The translations under genes and the position numbers were made by a program. 64,000 bases of DNA from Nonomuraea polychroma (GTDB lineage: Bacteria > Actinomycetota > Actinomycetes > Streptosporangiales > Streptosporangiaceae), in contig NZ_SAUN01000001.1 of the NCBI RefSeq assembly GCF_004011505.1, positions 5,421,501 through 5,485,500 of the forward strand, in the 5' to 3' direction. This document shows, piece after piece, positions 16,256-25,174 of the stretch. How positions within the stretch are numbered: position 1 is the first letter of the stretch; the number at the start of each line of letters is the position of its first letter. The notes under the pieces were generated by a model. The model made no database searches, was not told the DNA's origin, and was given only the letters and a program-made list of their open reading frames with translations.

Positions 16256-16524
16256 CCGTTCTCATCGACCCGCCCAACTGGCCGGGGCCGCGCGGCCTGA
16301 TGTGGTCGCACCTGGTCAGCGACGCCTCGCTGGAGGAGCTGCACGACTTCGCGGCGCGGCTGGGGGTGCCGGGGCGGGCGTTCGACCGGGATCACTACGA
16401 CGTGCCGGAGACCGTGCACGCGCGGGCGGTGTCGCTGGGGGCCGAGGCGGTCAGCTCGCGCGAGCTGTTACGGCGGTTGATCGCCGCGGGCCTGCGCCGC
16501 CGCAAGCGCCACTCACCCCGCTGA
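16252..16524 (+). CDS. DUF4031 domain protein
   Basis: 90 residues, starting at GTG 16252 with a 4-bp overlap of the preceding stop. VLIDPPNWPGPRGLMWSHLVSD and FDRDHYDVPE are the characteristic DUF4031 blocks. A small actinobacterial protein of unknown function that is often near nucleic-acid or phosphatase genes. Translational coupling to the degenerate HAD gene may be what keeps that gene transcribed. It contains a TTA leucine codon at the RELLRR stretch. The 3' end overlaps the convergent HD-domain gene by 12 bp. Confidence 0.8.
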   Translation: MTVLIDPPNWPGPRGLMWSHLVSDASLEELHDFAARLGVPGRAFDRDHYDVPETVHARAVSLGAEAVSSRELLRRLIAAGLRRRKRHSPR

Positions 16525-17211
16525 GCCCTGCCCTTCCGTGAGGCCGGCCAGCTCGGCGGTCATGTTGGCGCGGGCGCGTTCCTCCCACAGACCGGCCGCC
16601 TGGGCGGTGCGGTAGAGGCGCGGCGTGGCCAGCAGGCGGCGCAGCACCTCGGCGCGTCCGGCCCTGAACAGGTCGTCGGGCACATGGGCGTACTCCTGGC
16701 GGATGGCGGCGGCGTAGGCCTCGTATCCGGGGCGGCCCAGGACGGCCAGGTCGGCGTCGCACAGGACCGCGCCGTTGGCGTCGCCGTCGGCCAGGGTGTC
16801 GTGGGCGGCGGTGAGGCGTACCAACCTGGCGGCTTCGGCGACCCGGGTGGCGGGCACGCCGCACCTGGACAGCCTGGACTGGGCCAGCTGGGCGCTGCGT
16901 TCCTCGTCCCAGCCCGGCCTGCCGTCGTACACGGCGTCGTGGAACCAGGCGGCCAGCCGCACCGCCGCCAGGTCCTGGGCCTCGCCCGCCAGCTCGTCGA
17001 CGGCGTCGAGCACGGCGGCCAGGTGGGCGAGGTCGTGGTAGCGGCGGTGCGGCTCGGACCACCGGGCGATCAGCTCGGCACCCAGGGCGCGCGAGGCCGC
17101 GGAGCCGCCCACGAGCGCCTCCCACCGGCCGGCGAGTGTCTCCCCCGAACGACCGGCCGCCCTCCGGCCCGCGGCGCCCGCCCTCCGCTCGCCCGCCGCA
17201 CCCCTGCTCAT
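16513..17211 (-). CDS. HD-domain phosphohydrolase-like protein
   Basis: 232 residues. The metal-binding pattern is YHDLAHLAAVL followed by AAWFHDAVYDG, with a late LCDADLAVLG, which is typical of predicted metal-dependent HD hydrolases about 200 residues long. The substrate is not predictable. ATG at 17211 follows GTGGGGACG; upstream codons give only Arg/Pro/Gly text. Divergent from the FMN dehydrogenase gene. Confidence 0.82.
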   Translation of the reverse strand: MSRGAAGERRAGAAGRRAAGRSGETLAGRWEALVGGSAASRALGAELIARWSEPHRRYHDLAHLAAVLDAVDELAGEAQDLAAVRLAAWFHDAVYDGRPGWDEERSAQLAQSRLSRCGVPATRVAEAARLVRLTAAHDTLADGDANGAVLCDADLAVLGRPGYEAYAAAIRQEYAHVPDDLFRAGRAEVLRRLLATPRLYRTAQAAGLWEERARANMTAELAGLTEGQGSAG

Positions 17212-17330
17212 CGTCCCCACCACGACACCGCGGCGCCGTCCGCCACCCCGCCGGTGGCGGGAGCCGCACGGCCGGTCGCCGGACCCGGACGGCCGGGGGG
17301 CGGGGTCGGGGAGGCGGGGGGCGGGGCCGG

Positions 17331-18611
17331 GTGGTCGATCACCATCCCACCGTACGCGCCGTCCCCTTTGGTAGCGTTCTGGGCATCGACGCGGCACCGA
17401 AGGAACCACGGCGCCTGCCCCGGTGGCGGGAGCTGCGCACCGTGTTGCCCGGCCGGCCGCGGGTGGGCAGGGCGCGGCGCGTGGCGGACGCGGCGGACGT
17501 CGAGGATCTGCGGCGGCTGGCCATGAAGCGGGCGCCGCGGATGGTCTTCGACTACGTCGACGGCGCCGCCGAGGGCGAGCGGTCGATGGCCAGGGCGGTG
17601 GAGGCGTTCGGGCGGGTGGAGTTCCGGCCGCGGGTGCTGCGGGACGTCGCCGAGGCCCCGACCGCGGTCGAGATCCTCGGCAGGCGGATCGCGATGCCGG
17701 TCGTGCTCGGGCCCACCGGATTCACCAGGATGATGCACCGGGCGGGCGAGCGTGCCGTGGCGCGGGCGGCGCAGCGGGCGGGCGTGCCGTACACGCTGTC
17801 CACCATGGGCACCACGACCGCCCAGGACGTTGCGGCCGCGACGCCCGGCGGGTGGAACTGGTTCCAGCTGTACGTCGTGCGCGACCGCGCCCGCAGCCTG
17901 GAGACGCTCGCCCTGGCACGCGAGGCGGGCATGGACGTTCTGGTGGTGACCGTGGACGTGCCGGTGGCCGGGGCGCGGCTGCGTGACGTGCGGCACGGCC
18001 TGACGGTCCCGCCGTCGCTGCGCTGGCGCAGCGTGCTGCAGGCGCTGGCGCGGCCGGCCTGGTGGTTCGACTTCGTCACCAGCGAGCCGCTCAGGTTCGC
18101 CACGGTCGAGGGTGCGCCGGAGGACTTGGCCGGGATCACGAACATGATGTTCGATCCGTCGGTGACGATCAAGGACCTGGAGTGGATCAGGTCGGCCTGG
18201 CGGGGGCCGCTGCTGGTCAAGGGTGTCCAGCGGGTGGACGACGCCAAGGATCTGGCCGCCGTCGGGGTGGACGGCCTGGTGGTGTCCAACCATGGCGGGC
18301 GGCAGCTCGACCGCTCCCCCACGCCGCTGGAGCTGCTCCCCGAGGTGGTCGACGCCGTGGGTGACCGCACGGAGGTCTTCCTGGACGGCGGCGTCCGCAG
18401 CGGGGCCGACGTGGCGGCCGCCGTCGCGCTGGGCGCGCGGGCGTGCTTCATCGGCAGGGCCTACCTGTACGGCCTGATGGCGGGCGGCGAGGCGGGGGTG
18501 ACGCGGGTGCTCGACCTGCTGCACGCCGAGCTCGTACGGACGACGCAGCTGCTCGGCGTGGCCGGCGTCGGCGGGCTCGATCGCGACGTCGTGCGGTTGC
18601 GCCCGCCCTGA
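17331..18611 (+). CDS. FMN-dependent alpha-hydroxy-acid dehydrogenase/oxidase
   Basis: Flavocytochrome b2/lactate-oxidase-family TIM barrel. The catalytic segment SNHGGRQLD holds the active-site His, and LDGGVRSGADV the phosphate-binding loop; TPGGWNWFQLYVVRD and LVVTVDVPVAGARLRD are also standard. The likely substrate is a 2-hydroxy acid such as lactate or mandelate; short actinobacterial paralogs have uncertain specificity. The start is ambiguous: GTG 17331 keeps the conserved RRLPRWRELRTVLP leader, whereas GTG 17442 has a better-placed GGGAG but removes it. About 426 residues with the longer start. Confidence 0.88.
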   Translation: MVDHHPTVRAVPFGSVLGIDAAPKEPRRLPRWRELRTVLPGRPRVGRARRVADAADVEDLRRLAMKRAPRMVFDYVDGAAEGERSMARAVEAFGRVEFRPRVLRDVAEAPTAVEILGRRIAMPVVLGPTGFTRMMHRAGERAVARAAQRAGVPYTLSTMGTTTAQDVAAATPGGWNWFQLYVVRDRARSLETLALAREAGMDVLVVTVDVPVAGARLRDVRHGLTVPPSLRWRSVLQALARPAWWFDFVTSEPLRFATVEGAPEDLAGITNMMFDPSVTIKDLEWIRSAWRGPLLVKGVQRVDDAKDLAAVGVDGLVVSNHGGRQLDRSPTPLELLPEVVDAVGDRTEVFLDGGVRSGADVAAAVALGARACFIGRAYLYGLMAGGEAGVTRVLDLLHAELVRTTQLLGVAGVGGLDRDVVRLRPP

Positions 18612-18639
18612 CTTTTGTCGATCCTTGAATTGAGCGACC

Positions 18640-18863
18640 CGGAGCGTGGCGCCGCCGAAGAAGGGCTCCATCACCAGGGTCGCCGCTCCTAGGGCCACCG
18701 GGCGTCCGGTCCCAGCCTGCCGAGCACGACCGACTCCGGGTGGAACGGCTGCGCCAGCGTGTTGGCGGCGGTGGCCGCGCGGATCTCCTCCAGGAGCCGG
18801 CCGCCCAGCATGAGCCCGGCCCAGCCGCCGATGACGATGCGCTCGGGATTGAACAGGCGGGCT
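18640..18863 (-). pseudogene. C-terminal remnant of a ROK-family repressor/kinase
   Basis: On the minus strand ARLFNPERIVIGGWAGLMLG runs through EEIRAATAANTLAQPF to LGRLGPDA, then after a one-base shift near 18690 continues VALGAATLVMEPFFGG. This is the conserved end of ROK transcriptional regulators (XylR/NagC type). The N-terminal HTH and sugar domain are gone; the fragment starts abruptly at about 18863, where the divergent remnant also begins. Confidence 0.65.
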
Positions 18864-19202
18864 GCTCCTCCCCACGGCGGCCGAGAGCGGCGAGAGCCCC
18901 GTCCTGTACGGCGCCGCCGACGCCTTCCTGCGCAGCCACCCCGGCCGGGACGTCCACTACCTCACCGTGCTCGTGCAGGCCGGCAACCGCGGCCCGGCCG
19001 GCGTCCGCACGCCGTACGGAACCGTCGAGATCGCCGCCGCGGACGGCGGCGCGGCGGTGCTGCGCCTGGCCGGCTCGGCGACCTGATCGTCAAAGGCGTC
19101 AACGGCTACCTGCCGTCGGCTGTTGCCGCCCGCGTGACGCTGAACGGCGAGACCATCGTCACCGCGGGGCCGGCGGACCTCATCATGCTCGGCGCCCTCT
19201 GA
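18862..19202 (+). pseudogene. Frameshifted C-terminal remnant of an unidentified protein
   Basis: The frame from 18862 reads LLLPTAAESGESPVLYGAAD, later VHYLTVLVQAGNRG and YGTVEIAAADGG, to a stop at 19084-19086; one base over, it continues DLIVKGVNGYLPSAVAARVT to TGA at 19200-19202. The joined text has beta-strand character like the C-terminal domain of a carbohydrate-active enzyme, which would suit a ROK-regulated gene, but I cannot name the family. It has no start codon or ribosome site. Confidence 0.5.
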
Positions 19203-19306
19203 CACCAGCCCGGCACATCTCCTCAGGGAGGACGCGTATCTGACCGCCGGTGCCGGCTCTCTGCTCCTTCACACGGGGACACGGTCCTCACCGGAAAGGA
19301 GAACAG

Positions 19307-19726
19307 ATGGCAACCGGAGAGTTCCAGGTGATGAAAGTACCGGCCGAGCAGCTGGCCGGTGCTCTCCACGGCCAGGTTGTCGATCCGGGCGCGCAACCCA
19401 CGACCGTCGTCAAGCGTGGCGAGGGATGGACCGTGGACGTGAGCTGGGAGGTCACCGGCGAGCTCGTCGATTGGCTGGCCGGCTGCTGGCAGGTGCAGAT
19501 CATCGCCGACCTGCTGGGCGGTGGCGAGTCGAGGCATCCTGCGTCCCCCGTGGAGATGACCTTCACACCCGGGTCAGGCCGATATACGGCCTCCATTCCG
19601 ATGCGCGGTGAGCTCGACGCAGGAACCTATGATCTCGTGGTCAACCTCACCACCACGACCGCCGCCGGCACCGCGGGGGCGCTCGGCGGGTTCGTGGTGC
19701 TCAGCAAGATCGTGGTGAAGGATTGA
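19307..19726 (+). CDS. Unrecognised 139-residue protein
   Basis: ATG at 19307 is preceded by an excellent ribosome site, GGAAAGGAG. The product is cytoplasmic (no signal or TM). It looks all-beta: WTVDVSWEVTGELVDWL, WQVQIIADLL, VEMTFTPGSGRYTAS, GTYDLVVNLTTT. Alternating hydrophobic strands and Thr/Gly turns suggest a beta-sandwich. No motif tells a function. It converges on the cyclase/STAND regulator gene with a 13-bp gap. Confidence 0.75.
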   Translation: MATGEFQVMKVPAEQLAGALHGQVVDPGAQPTTVVKRGEGWTVDVSWEVTGELVDWLAGCWQVQIIADLLGGGESRHPASPVEMTFTPGSGRYTASIPMRGELDAGTYDLVVNLTTTTAAGTAGALGGFVVLSKIVVKD

Positions 19727-19739
19727 TCCGCGCGTGAGG

Positions 19740-22700
19740 TCAGTGCAGGCGGCGCTCGAGGAGGAGGGCGCCGCGGCCGGACAGCAGGGAGGCGCACCAT
19801 TCGCGCAGGTCCGCCGGCTTGGGCCCGCTCACCTGGCCTTCGTCCAGCAGGTCCGCCCAGTCCAGCAGGGACTCGGCGAGCATCAGGGGCACCTCGCGCC
19901 GCTCGTGCACCTCGGCGGCGGCCTCGAAGTGCTCGGCGGCCCGCCGCGGGTCGCCCATCGTCACGCACAGGTGGGCCAGGTAGTGGTGCCCGCAGTGGTG
20001 CGCCACCGTGCTGTGGCCGAACGTCTCCCCCTCGGCGGCCAGCGAGTCGTAGAGCTGCGCGGCCAGCTCCGGCCGCCCCAGCCGGGAGGCGGCCACGGAC
20101 AGATTGTCCAGGGCGGGCCGGTGCCCCATGGTGCGCGGCGGCACCGCGCCCTGGTCGGCCAGGATGCGATCGAGCAGCGGGCCGGCCTCCTCGTCACCCA
20201 CCTCGCACAGATAGCGCAGCACCGCGTGCACGGGGTCCACGCGGGGTGCCTGGGCGGCGCGGCGCAGCCGGTCGCGCAACTCCCACAGCCGTCCCTGGAG
20301 CCGCCGGATCTCGGCGATCTGCTCGGAGTAGATCGCCATGGCCTCCAGGCGGCGGCCGATCTCCGAGCCGAGCCGCAAGGCCGCCGTCGCCTCCGCCTCG
20401 GCCTGCGCCAGATCGCCCTGCATGAGGGTCAGCCCGCTCTTGGAGTAGCCGACCAGCCAGTGCAGGTACGGCTGGGCCAGCCGGTGGGCCAGCTCGTCGG
20501 CCTGGGCGAGCAGCGAAGCCGCGCGGGCGGCGTCGCCGCTGTCCAGGACGGGAGGCGTCCGCTGCATGTAGCCGTGGAACAGCACCAGGTCGTCGCCGGT
20601 CCTGCGGGCCGCCTCCAGCATCTCGTCGCCGTCGCGGTGGCGCTGGTGCAGCGGATCGGCGGGGATGATGGTGAGGCTGCGCAGGCACAACACCAGGGCC
20701 AGCGTGCGCGGGTCACCGGACTTGCGGGCCAGCGCCACGGCCTCGTCGCTCAGCGCGAAGCGGCGCTCCCCGTCGGGTGCCCAGATCAGCTCCGAGGCGA
20801 GATGGGCGGCCAGCAGCGCCCTGGTGCTCACGTCGGTGGAGTCGACCAGCCGTCTGGCCTCGGTCAGCAGGGCGATGCGCTGCTGGTCGGGGGCGGCGGA
20901 GATGCTGGTGAAGCCGCGGTCGCCGCCGAGCGCCGCCGTGACGATCAGATCGCCACGGCCGCACTCCCTGGCCAGGTCCGCCGCCGCCGCCAGGGTCGGC
21001 CGGGCCTCGGGGTGCCCGGCCAGCCACATCGCCGTGCCGCACTCCAGCAGCAGCTCCGCGCGCCGCTCCAGGCCGGCGCCGGGGAAGTCCTTGAGCAGCT
21101 CCAGCACCCGCTGGTACCAGGTGACCGCCTCGCGGTGCGCCAGCCCGGCCAGCGCGTGTTGCGCCGCGCGTACCGCCGCCTCCGCGGCCGCGCTCACGCG
21201 GGCCGGGTCTCGGCCGTGCTCGGCGGCGGCCAGCAGGTGCGCGGCCACCACGTACGGCCGCGACTCCATCGCCTTCGGGTCCGCCTGGCACAACGCGTCG
21301 GCCACCCGCCCGTGCAGCAGCCCGGCACGCAGCGGGGAGAGCGTGGCGTACAGGGCGTTCCTGGTCAGCTCATGCGAGAACCGGCAGGTGCCGCGTGCCG
21401 ACATGGTGACCAGGCCCGCGCCGAGGGCCTCTTCCACGGCGGCCACGAACCGCGCTTCATCCAGTCCGAGCCCCAGCCGCAGCTCGGCCGATTCCATCCG
21501 CTCCCCGACCGCCAGCAGGCTGACCAGGTCCCTGGCGTCCGGGTGCAGCTGCGCCAGCCGGGCCACCACCATCCGGGTGACCGAGTCGGGCACGCTCAGC
21601 GCGTCCAGGTCCTTGCCCGCGGCCAGCTCCGTGGCCACCTCGCTGATCAGGAACGCGTTGCCCCCCGTGATCCGGTGCAGCACCTCGGGGTCGCCGCCGG
21701 AGCGGACCTCCGACAGCAGGTCGGAGACCTCGCCGAGGCCGAACGACGGAACCTGCACGACGCGGCCGTCGGCGGTCAGCTTGTGCAGCTCCGGCATGGC
21801 GGACTCGACCGGCACCGGCCGTGACGTGGCCAGGATGAGCAGCGGCATGGCGTCGGCGTCGTACTTGAGCGCGTTGAGCATCTGCAGCGACTCCAGCGTC
21901 GCCCACTGCAGGTCGTCGATCACCAGCAGCACGGGCCGCACGGTGGCCAGCCGCTCGATCAGCGTGCGTGCCGCCGCCATCAGCTGGTAACGCTCCGAGA
22001 CCGGCTCGGTGGCCGGCGGCACCTGCAGCGACAGCGGCGGCGCGCCGAGCGACGGCGCCAGGCGCACGAGCTGGCCGCACTGCTGGTCGACCCCGGCGCG
22101 CAGCAGCAGCGCGGGCGAAGTGCGGGCCAGCCGCTCCACGGCGCCGGCGATCGGCTCGTAAGCCTGCCGCGCGGGATCGGTGCACCGCCCCGCCAGCACC
22201 GTGAACTGCCGCTTGAGCGCCTGCCTGGCCACCATGGACGCCAGGCGCGTCTTGCCCACCCCGGGGTCGCCCTGCAGGATCACCAGCCCGCTGCCGAACT
22301 CGGCCGCCGCCAGCTCACCGTCCAGCGCCCGCAGCTCCTCGTCCCGGCCCACGAACGGCAGCTCGTGCCCGTTGTCCAGCCACGTGGGCAGCCCGCCGCT
22401 CTGGTGGTGGTCGGCGTTCTGCCAGTGCAGCTCGTAGGTGTGCAGCGGTTCGCGCAGCCCCTTGCCCGGCAGCCGCCCCAGGTCCTTGAACTCGTGCCGG
22501 CTGCGCCCTTGGGCCAGCCGCCGCACCAGGTCGGTGCAGAGGACCTGGCCGCCTTCGGCGATGGCGACGAGCCGGGCGGCCTCCACCGTCGGCAGCCCGC
22601 TGACGTCGTCGTGTCCCCAGCACACGTCGCCGGCGGCGAGCGCGGCCTTGATGGAGATCTTCTCCATCGCCCGCTCGTTCTCGTCCGCGACCGCCTGCTC

Positions 22701-22946
22701 CACCGCGATGATCGCGTCGAGCCCGACGGTCGCCGAGTCGAACACGGCCATCAGCCCGTCACCCAGGCTCTTGGTGAACGTCGAGCCGTTGGCCGTCACC
22801 ACGGAGTGGAGCAGCTGGTAGAGGCGGCGGAAGACGACGTTGGCACGCTCCTCGCCGAGCCTGATCCGCAGGGCGGTGGAGCTCACCACGTCGGTGAACA
22901 GGATCGTCGCCGTGGTGAGCGTGCCTGGCTCGTGCGGGGCGGTCAC
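19740..22946 (-). CDS. Cyclase-like domain fused to a STAND/AAA ATPase with a long helical-repeat tail
   Basis: 1068 residues. Residues 12-175 form a class III nucleotide-cyclase homology domain: FTDVVSST (Asp19), FTKSLGDG (Lys59, Asp63) and VEAARL (Arg125). The transition-state Asn four residues before Arg125 is replaced (Val121), so cyclase activity is doubtful. FVGRDEELR opens an ATPase with Walker A GDPGVGKT (226-233) and Walker B VLLVIDDLQWA; the rest is TPR-like helical pairs. This resembles signal-integrating STAND regulators, although no C-terminal LuxR HTH is present. GTG start at 22946 overlaps the upstream MpaB stop by 4 bp, so the two are translated together. Confidence 0.88.
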   Translation of the reverse strand: MTAPHEPGTLTTATILFTDVVSSTALRIRLGEERANVVFRRLYQLLHSVVTANGSTFTKSLGDGLMAVFDSATVGLDAIIAVEQAVADENERAMEKISIKAALAAGDVCWGHDDVSGLPTVEAARLVAIAEGGQVLCTDLVRRLAQGRSRHEFKDLGRLPGKGLREPLHTYELHWQNADHHQSGGLPTWLDNGHELPFVGRDEELRALDGELAAAEFGSGLVILQGDPGVGKTRLASMVARQALKRQFTVLAGRCTDPARQAYEPIAGAVERLARTSPALLLRAGVDQQCGQLVRLAPSLGAPPLSLQVPPATEPVSERYQLMAAARTLIERLATVRPVLLVIDDLQWATLESLQMLNALKYDADAMPLLILATSRPVPVESAMPELHKLTADGRVVQVPSFGLGEVSDLLSEVRSGGDPEVLHRITGGNAFLISEVATELAAGKDLDALSVPDSVTRMVVARLAQLHPDARDLVSLLAVGERMESAELRLGLGLDEARFVAAVEEALGAGLVTMSARGTCRFSHELTRNALYATLSPLRAGLLHGRVADALCQADPKAMESRPYVVAAHLLAAAEHGRDPARVSAAAEAAVRAAQHALAGLAHREAVTWYQRVLELLKDFPGAGLERRAELLLECGTAMWLAGHPEARPTLAAAADLARECGRGDLIVTAALGGDRGFTSISAAPDQQRIALLTEARRLVDSTDVSTRALLAAHLASELIWAPDGERRFALSDEAVALARKSGDPRTLALVLCLRSLTIIPADPLHQRHRDGDEMLEAARRTGDDLVLFHGYMQRTPPVLDSGDAARAASLLAQADELAHRLAQPYLHWLVGYSKSGLTLMQGDLAQAEAEATAALRLGSEIGRRLEAMAIYSEQIAEIRRLQGRLWELRDRLRRAAQAPRVDPVHAVLRYLCEVGDEEAGPLLDRILADQGAVPPRTMGHRPALDNLSVAASRLGRPELAAQLYDSLAAEGETFGHSTVAHHCGHHYLAHLCVTMGDPRRAAEHFEAAAEVHERREVPLMLAESLLDWADLLDEGQVSGPKPADLREWCASLLSGRGALLLERRLH

Positions 22947-24262
22947 GCGCGCAGTCCCTTCCGCCTGACTGCTTTATGCCGGATATTGTGCCGGACGCCG
23001 CGGCGGATCTCGCGGGTTTTCACGGCGGTCTTCGACTGCTTGATCCGCCAGGCACGGGCCAGCTCCGCGGGGATGCGGAACGCCGCCTGCCCGCCGGAGT
23101 GGCGGTCGATCAGGGCGATCACCATGTCCCGTCCGGCCCGGCGCACCAGCCAGCGGACCACCGAGTCCGCCCGCCGGCCCAGCCACGGCCGCCGGTGCGC
23201 CGCCCGCGCCGCCTTGAACAGGGCGGTGAACCACCATGCGGCCGGCGGCACGCCGAGCAGCTCCGGCACCCGGTCGGCGCCGTATTCGGCGTCGCGGAAC
23301 ACCCAGTGCACCAGGCTGCGCGGCAGTTTGCGCCAGCCGAGGTGCATGAACTCCTCCATCTCCTCCAGGAGCCTGGCCATCAGCATGCGGCCCTCGGGGC
23401 TGGACTCGTAGAGCCGGCCGAGGCGCTGGCTGACGGGCACCACGTCGTCGAGCGTGAGCGGCCCGTCCTGGCACGCCTCCACACCCATGAGGTGGCCGAA
23501 CACGCTCCACGTGTAGAGGTGGGCGGCGCGCTGCTCGTCCGTCAGCACCACGCCCATGCTCTCCAGAGCCTCCCACGTCACCACGGAGAAGTCGAAGATG
23601 GTGGCCAGCAGGAGCTCCTGGTTGACCGGCGGCCCGAACCGCTCGGTGTCCCAGCTGTCGCCGAAGCGCTCGTCGACCAGGGCACGTACGAACGAGTGCA
23701 AGATGCGCAGCCCGATTGCGGTGGTGTGGCCGGGACGGCCGGGCTGCAGGCTGTCGGTGGCCTTCAGCCCCATCACGTCCACCAGCATCTGCCCGGTCTC
23801 GGCCACCCGGCGGGTGAGGCTGTGCGTGGCGAGCCGGGACACGCCGGCCAGCACCTTGGCGCTGGACACCTCGACGTACGCCATGGGCAGGCATTTGCAG
23901 AACAGCGCGGCCGACTGGTAGAGCCCGTAGTCGGCGAACACGGCCTGCCCCTTGGCCAGCAGCTCCTTGTCGTCGCCCCAGTCGGGCAGGTCACTGGCGA
24001 AGTCGAGCGCGTCGAAGATCCGGGAGGCGGGCGGCTCTCCCGAGGGCGCCCTGGCCTCCCGCTTGGCCCGCCCCAGCTCCTCGATCACGGCCCGCACCAG
24101 CTCCAGCGGGCCCTTGCCCTCGGGGTGCTCGCTCAGGTAGGCGGCCACCACCTCGTCGACCGCCGGGTCGGCCTGCTTCCTGAGCTGCCGGAACCGCTCT
24201 TCCGGCCAGCGCTCATCCCTGTCCAATGGGTCGCTGTGCATGGGGTCGTTGCGATCGTTCAT
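22943..24262 (-). CDS. MpaB/DUF2236-family oxygenase-like protein
   Basis: 439 residues, helical throughout, matching the MpaB/latex-clearing-protein-like (ER/Tat, DUF2236) fold whose characterised members bind haem b and oxidise polyisoprenoid or meroterpenoid substrates. Conserved elements visible are DYGLYQSAALFCKCLPMAYVE, a helix with RVAETGQMLVDVM, RILHSFVRAL and VNQELLLATIFDFS. No signal peptide, so it is cytosolic. It is the middle gene of an operon: Crp ends 22 bp upstream and the cyclase/STAND gene overlaps its end. The very basic tail (KTREIRRGVRHNIRHKAVRR) is unusual. Confidence 0.75.
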   Translation of the reverse strand: MNDRNDPMHSDPLDRDERWPEERFRQLRKQADPAVDEVVAAYLSEHPEGKGPLELVRAVIEELGRAKREARAPSGEPPASRIFDALDFASDLPDWGDDKELLAKGQAVFADYGLYQSAALFCKCLPMAYVEVSSAKVLAGVSRLATHSLTRRVAETGQMLVDVMGLKATDSLQPGRPGHTTAIGLRILHSFVRALVDERFGDSWDTERFGPPVNQELLLATIFDFSVVTWEALESMGVVLTDEQRAAHLYTWSVFGHLMGVEACQDGPLTLDDVVPVSQRLGRLYESSPEGRMLMARLLEEMEEFMHLGWRKLPRSLVHWVFRDAEYGADRVPELLGVPPAAWWFTALFKAARAAHRRPWLGRRADSVVRWLVRRAGRDMVIALIDRHSGGQAAFRIPAELARAWRIKQSKTAVKTREIRRGVRHNIRHKAVRRKGLRA

Positions 24263-24284
24263 GGTCCCCGTACTCCAGATTCGG

Positions 24285-24995
24285 TCAGAGCCCGCCCCGC
24301 TTGCGCAGGGCGGCGACGTCCAGCAGCGTGATCGTCCGGCCCTCGATGGCGATGAGCTTCCTCGAGACCAGCGACTGCAGGGCCCGGTTGACCGCCGGCC
24401 GCGTCGCGCCGATCAGCGCGGCGAGGTCCGACTGCGTCAGCCCCGGCAGGTCCACCACGCCTTCGGTGGTGCCGTGCTTGCCGGCCAGCTGCAGCAGCAG
24501 CTTCGCCAGCCGCCCGCCCAGGTCCAGGAAGGCCAGGTCGGCCGCCTGGCCGGTGAGCCTGCGCACCATGTGCCCGAGCATGCGCAGGAACTCGTCGGCC
24601 AGCCCCGGATGCTCCCGCATCAGCTCCAGCAGCCGGGCCCTGGGCAGCGCGAACACCCACGAGGGCCGCGCGGTGACGATCGAGGCCGAGCGCGGCGAGC
24701 CGTCCAGCAGCGCCATCTCCCCGAAGGTGTCGCCGCGGCCGAGCATGTTGAGCACGATCTCGTCGCCGTGCTCCGTGGTGAAGACGACCTTCACCAGGCC
24801 GTCCAGCAACACGTAGAGGGACTCCCCCGGGTCCCCCTGGTGGAAGATGATCTGCCCGGACCGGTATCTCCTCGCCAGCCCGGCCCGCGCCGTGCTCTGG
24901 ATGCCGCTCTCTCCGAGTACGCGGAACAGCGGGATCTCCGCCAGCACGGCGGCGACCGGCTGGACGTCGTGTGGAACCCCGCTGCGCCCGTTCAT
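24285..24995 (-). CDS. Crp/Fnr-family transcription regulator
   Basis: 236 residues. The cyclic-nucleotide-binding beta-roll (about 20-135) contains GDPGESLYVLLDGLVKV and GDTFGEMALLDGSPRSASI, where E-M-A-L and R-S-A are the usual phosphate-binding positions. A dimer helix follows, then a winged HTH (LTQSDLAALIGATRPAVNRAL) at 185-205. It heads the Crp-MpaB-cyclase/STAND operon. ATG at 24995 has no Shine-Dalgarno, but TAAAGT ends six bases upstream, which would give a leaderless transcript. A Crp-like box lies at 25053-25070, suggesting autoregulation. Confidence 0.93.
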   Translation of the reverse strand: MNGRSGVPHDVQPVAAVLAEIPLFRVLGESGIQSTARAGLARRYRSGQIIFHQGDPGESLYVLLDGLVKVVFTTEHGDEIVLNMLGRGDTFGEMALLDGSPRSASIVTARPSWVFALPRARLLELMREHPGLADEFLRMLGHMVRRLTGQAADLAFLDLGGRLAKLLLQLAGKHGTTEGVVDLPGLTQSDLAALIGATRPAVNRALQSLVSRKLIAIEGRTITLLDVAALRKRGGL

Positions 24996-25052
24996 GCAAG
25001 AACTTTAGGCCGCAATCGACGCCCGGACAGTATCCGGTCAGTGATCTACAAA

Positions 25053-25070
25053 ATGTGACCAGCAACACAT
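25053..25070. promoter_or_regulatory. Crp-like dyad between the Crp gene and the ECF sigma gene
   Basis: ATGTGACCAGCAACACAT has perfect 5-bp arms (ATGTG/CACAT) with 8-bp spacing and one mismatch to the TGTGA-N6-TCACA consensus. It lies 58 bp before the Crp start and 105 bp before the sigma start. The word GTATCCGG flanks it at 25030-25037 and 25149-25156 and could be a second regulator's site. Confidence 0.5.
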
Positions 25071-25174
25071 CCGGACTGTCACCCCCGAAACAGCCCCACG
25101 GGATCTTCAGGCGGACCGTGGGGTTGCCGGCCGGACATGACCCCCCGAGTATCCGGACCGGCAGGGAGTAGAAC

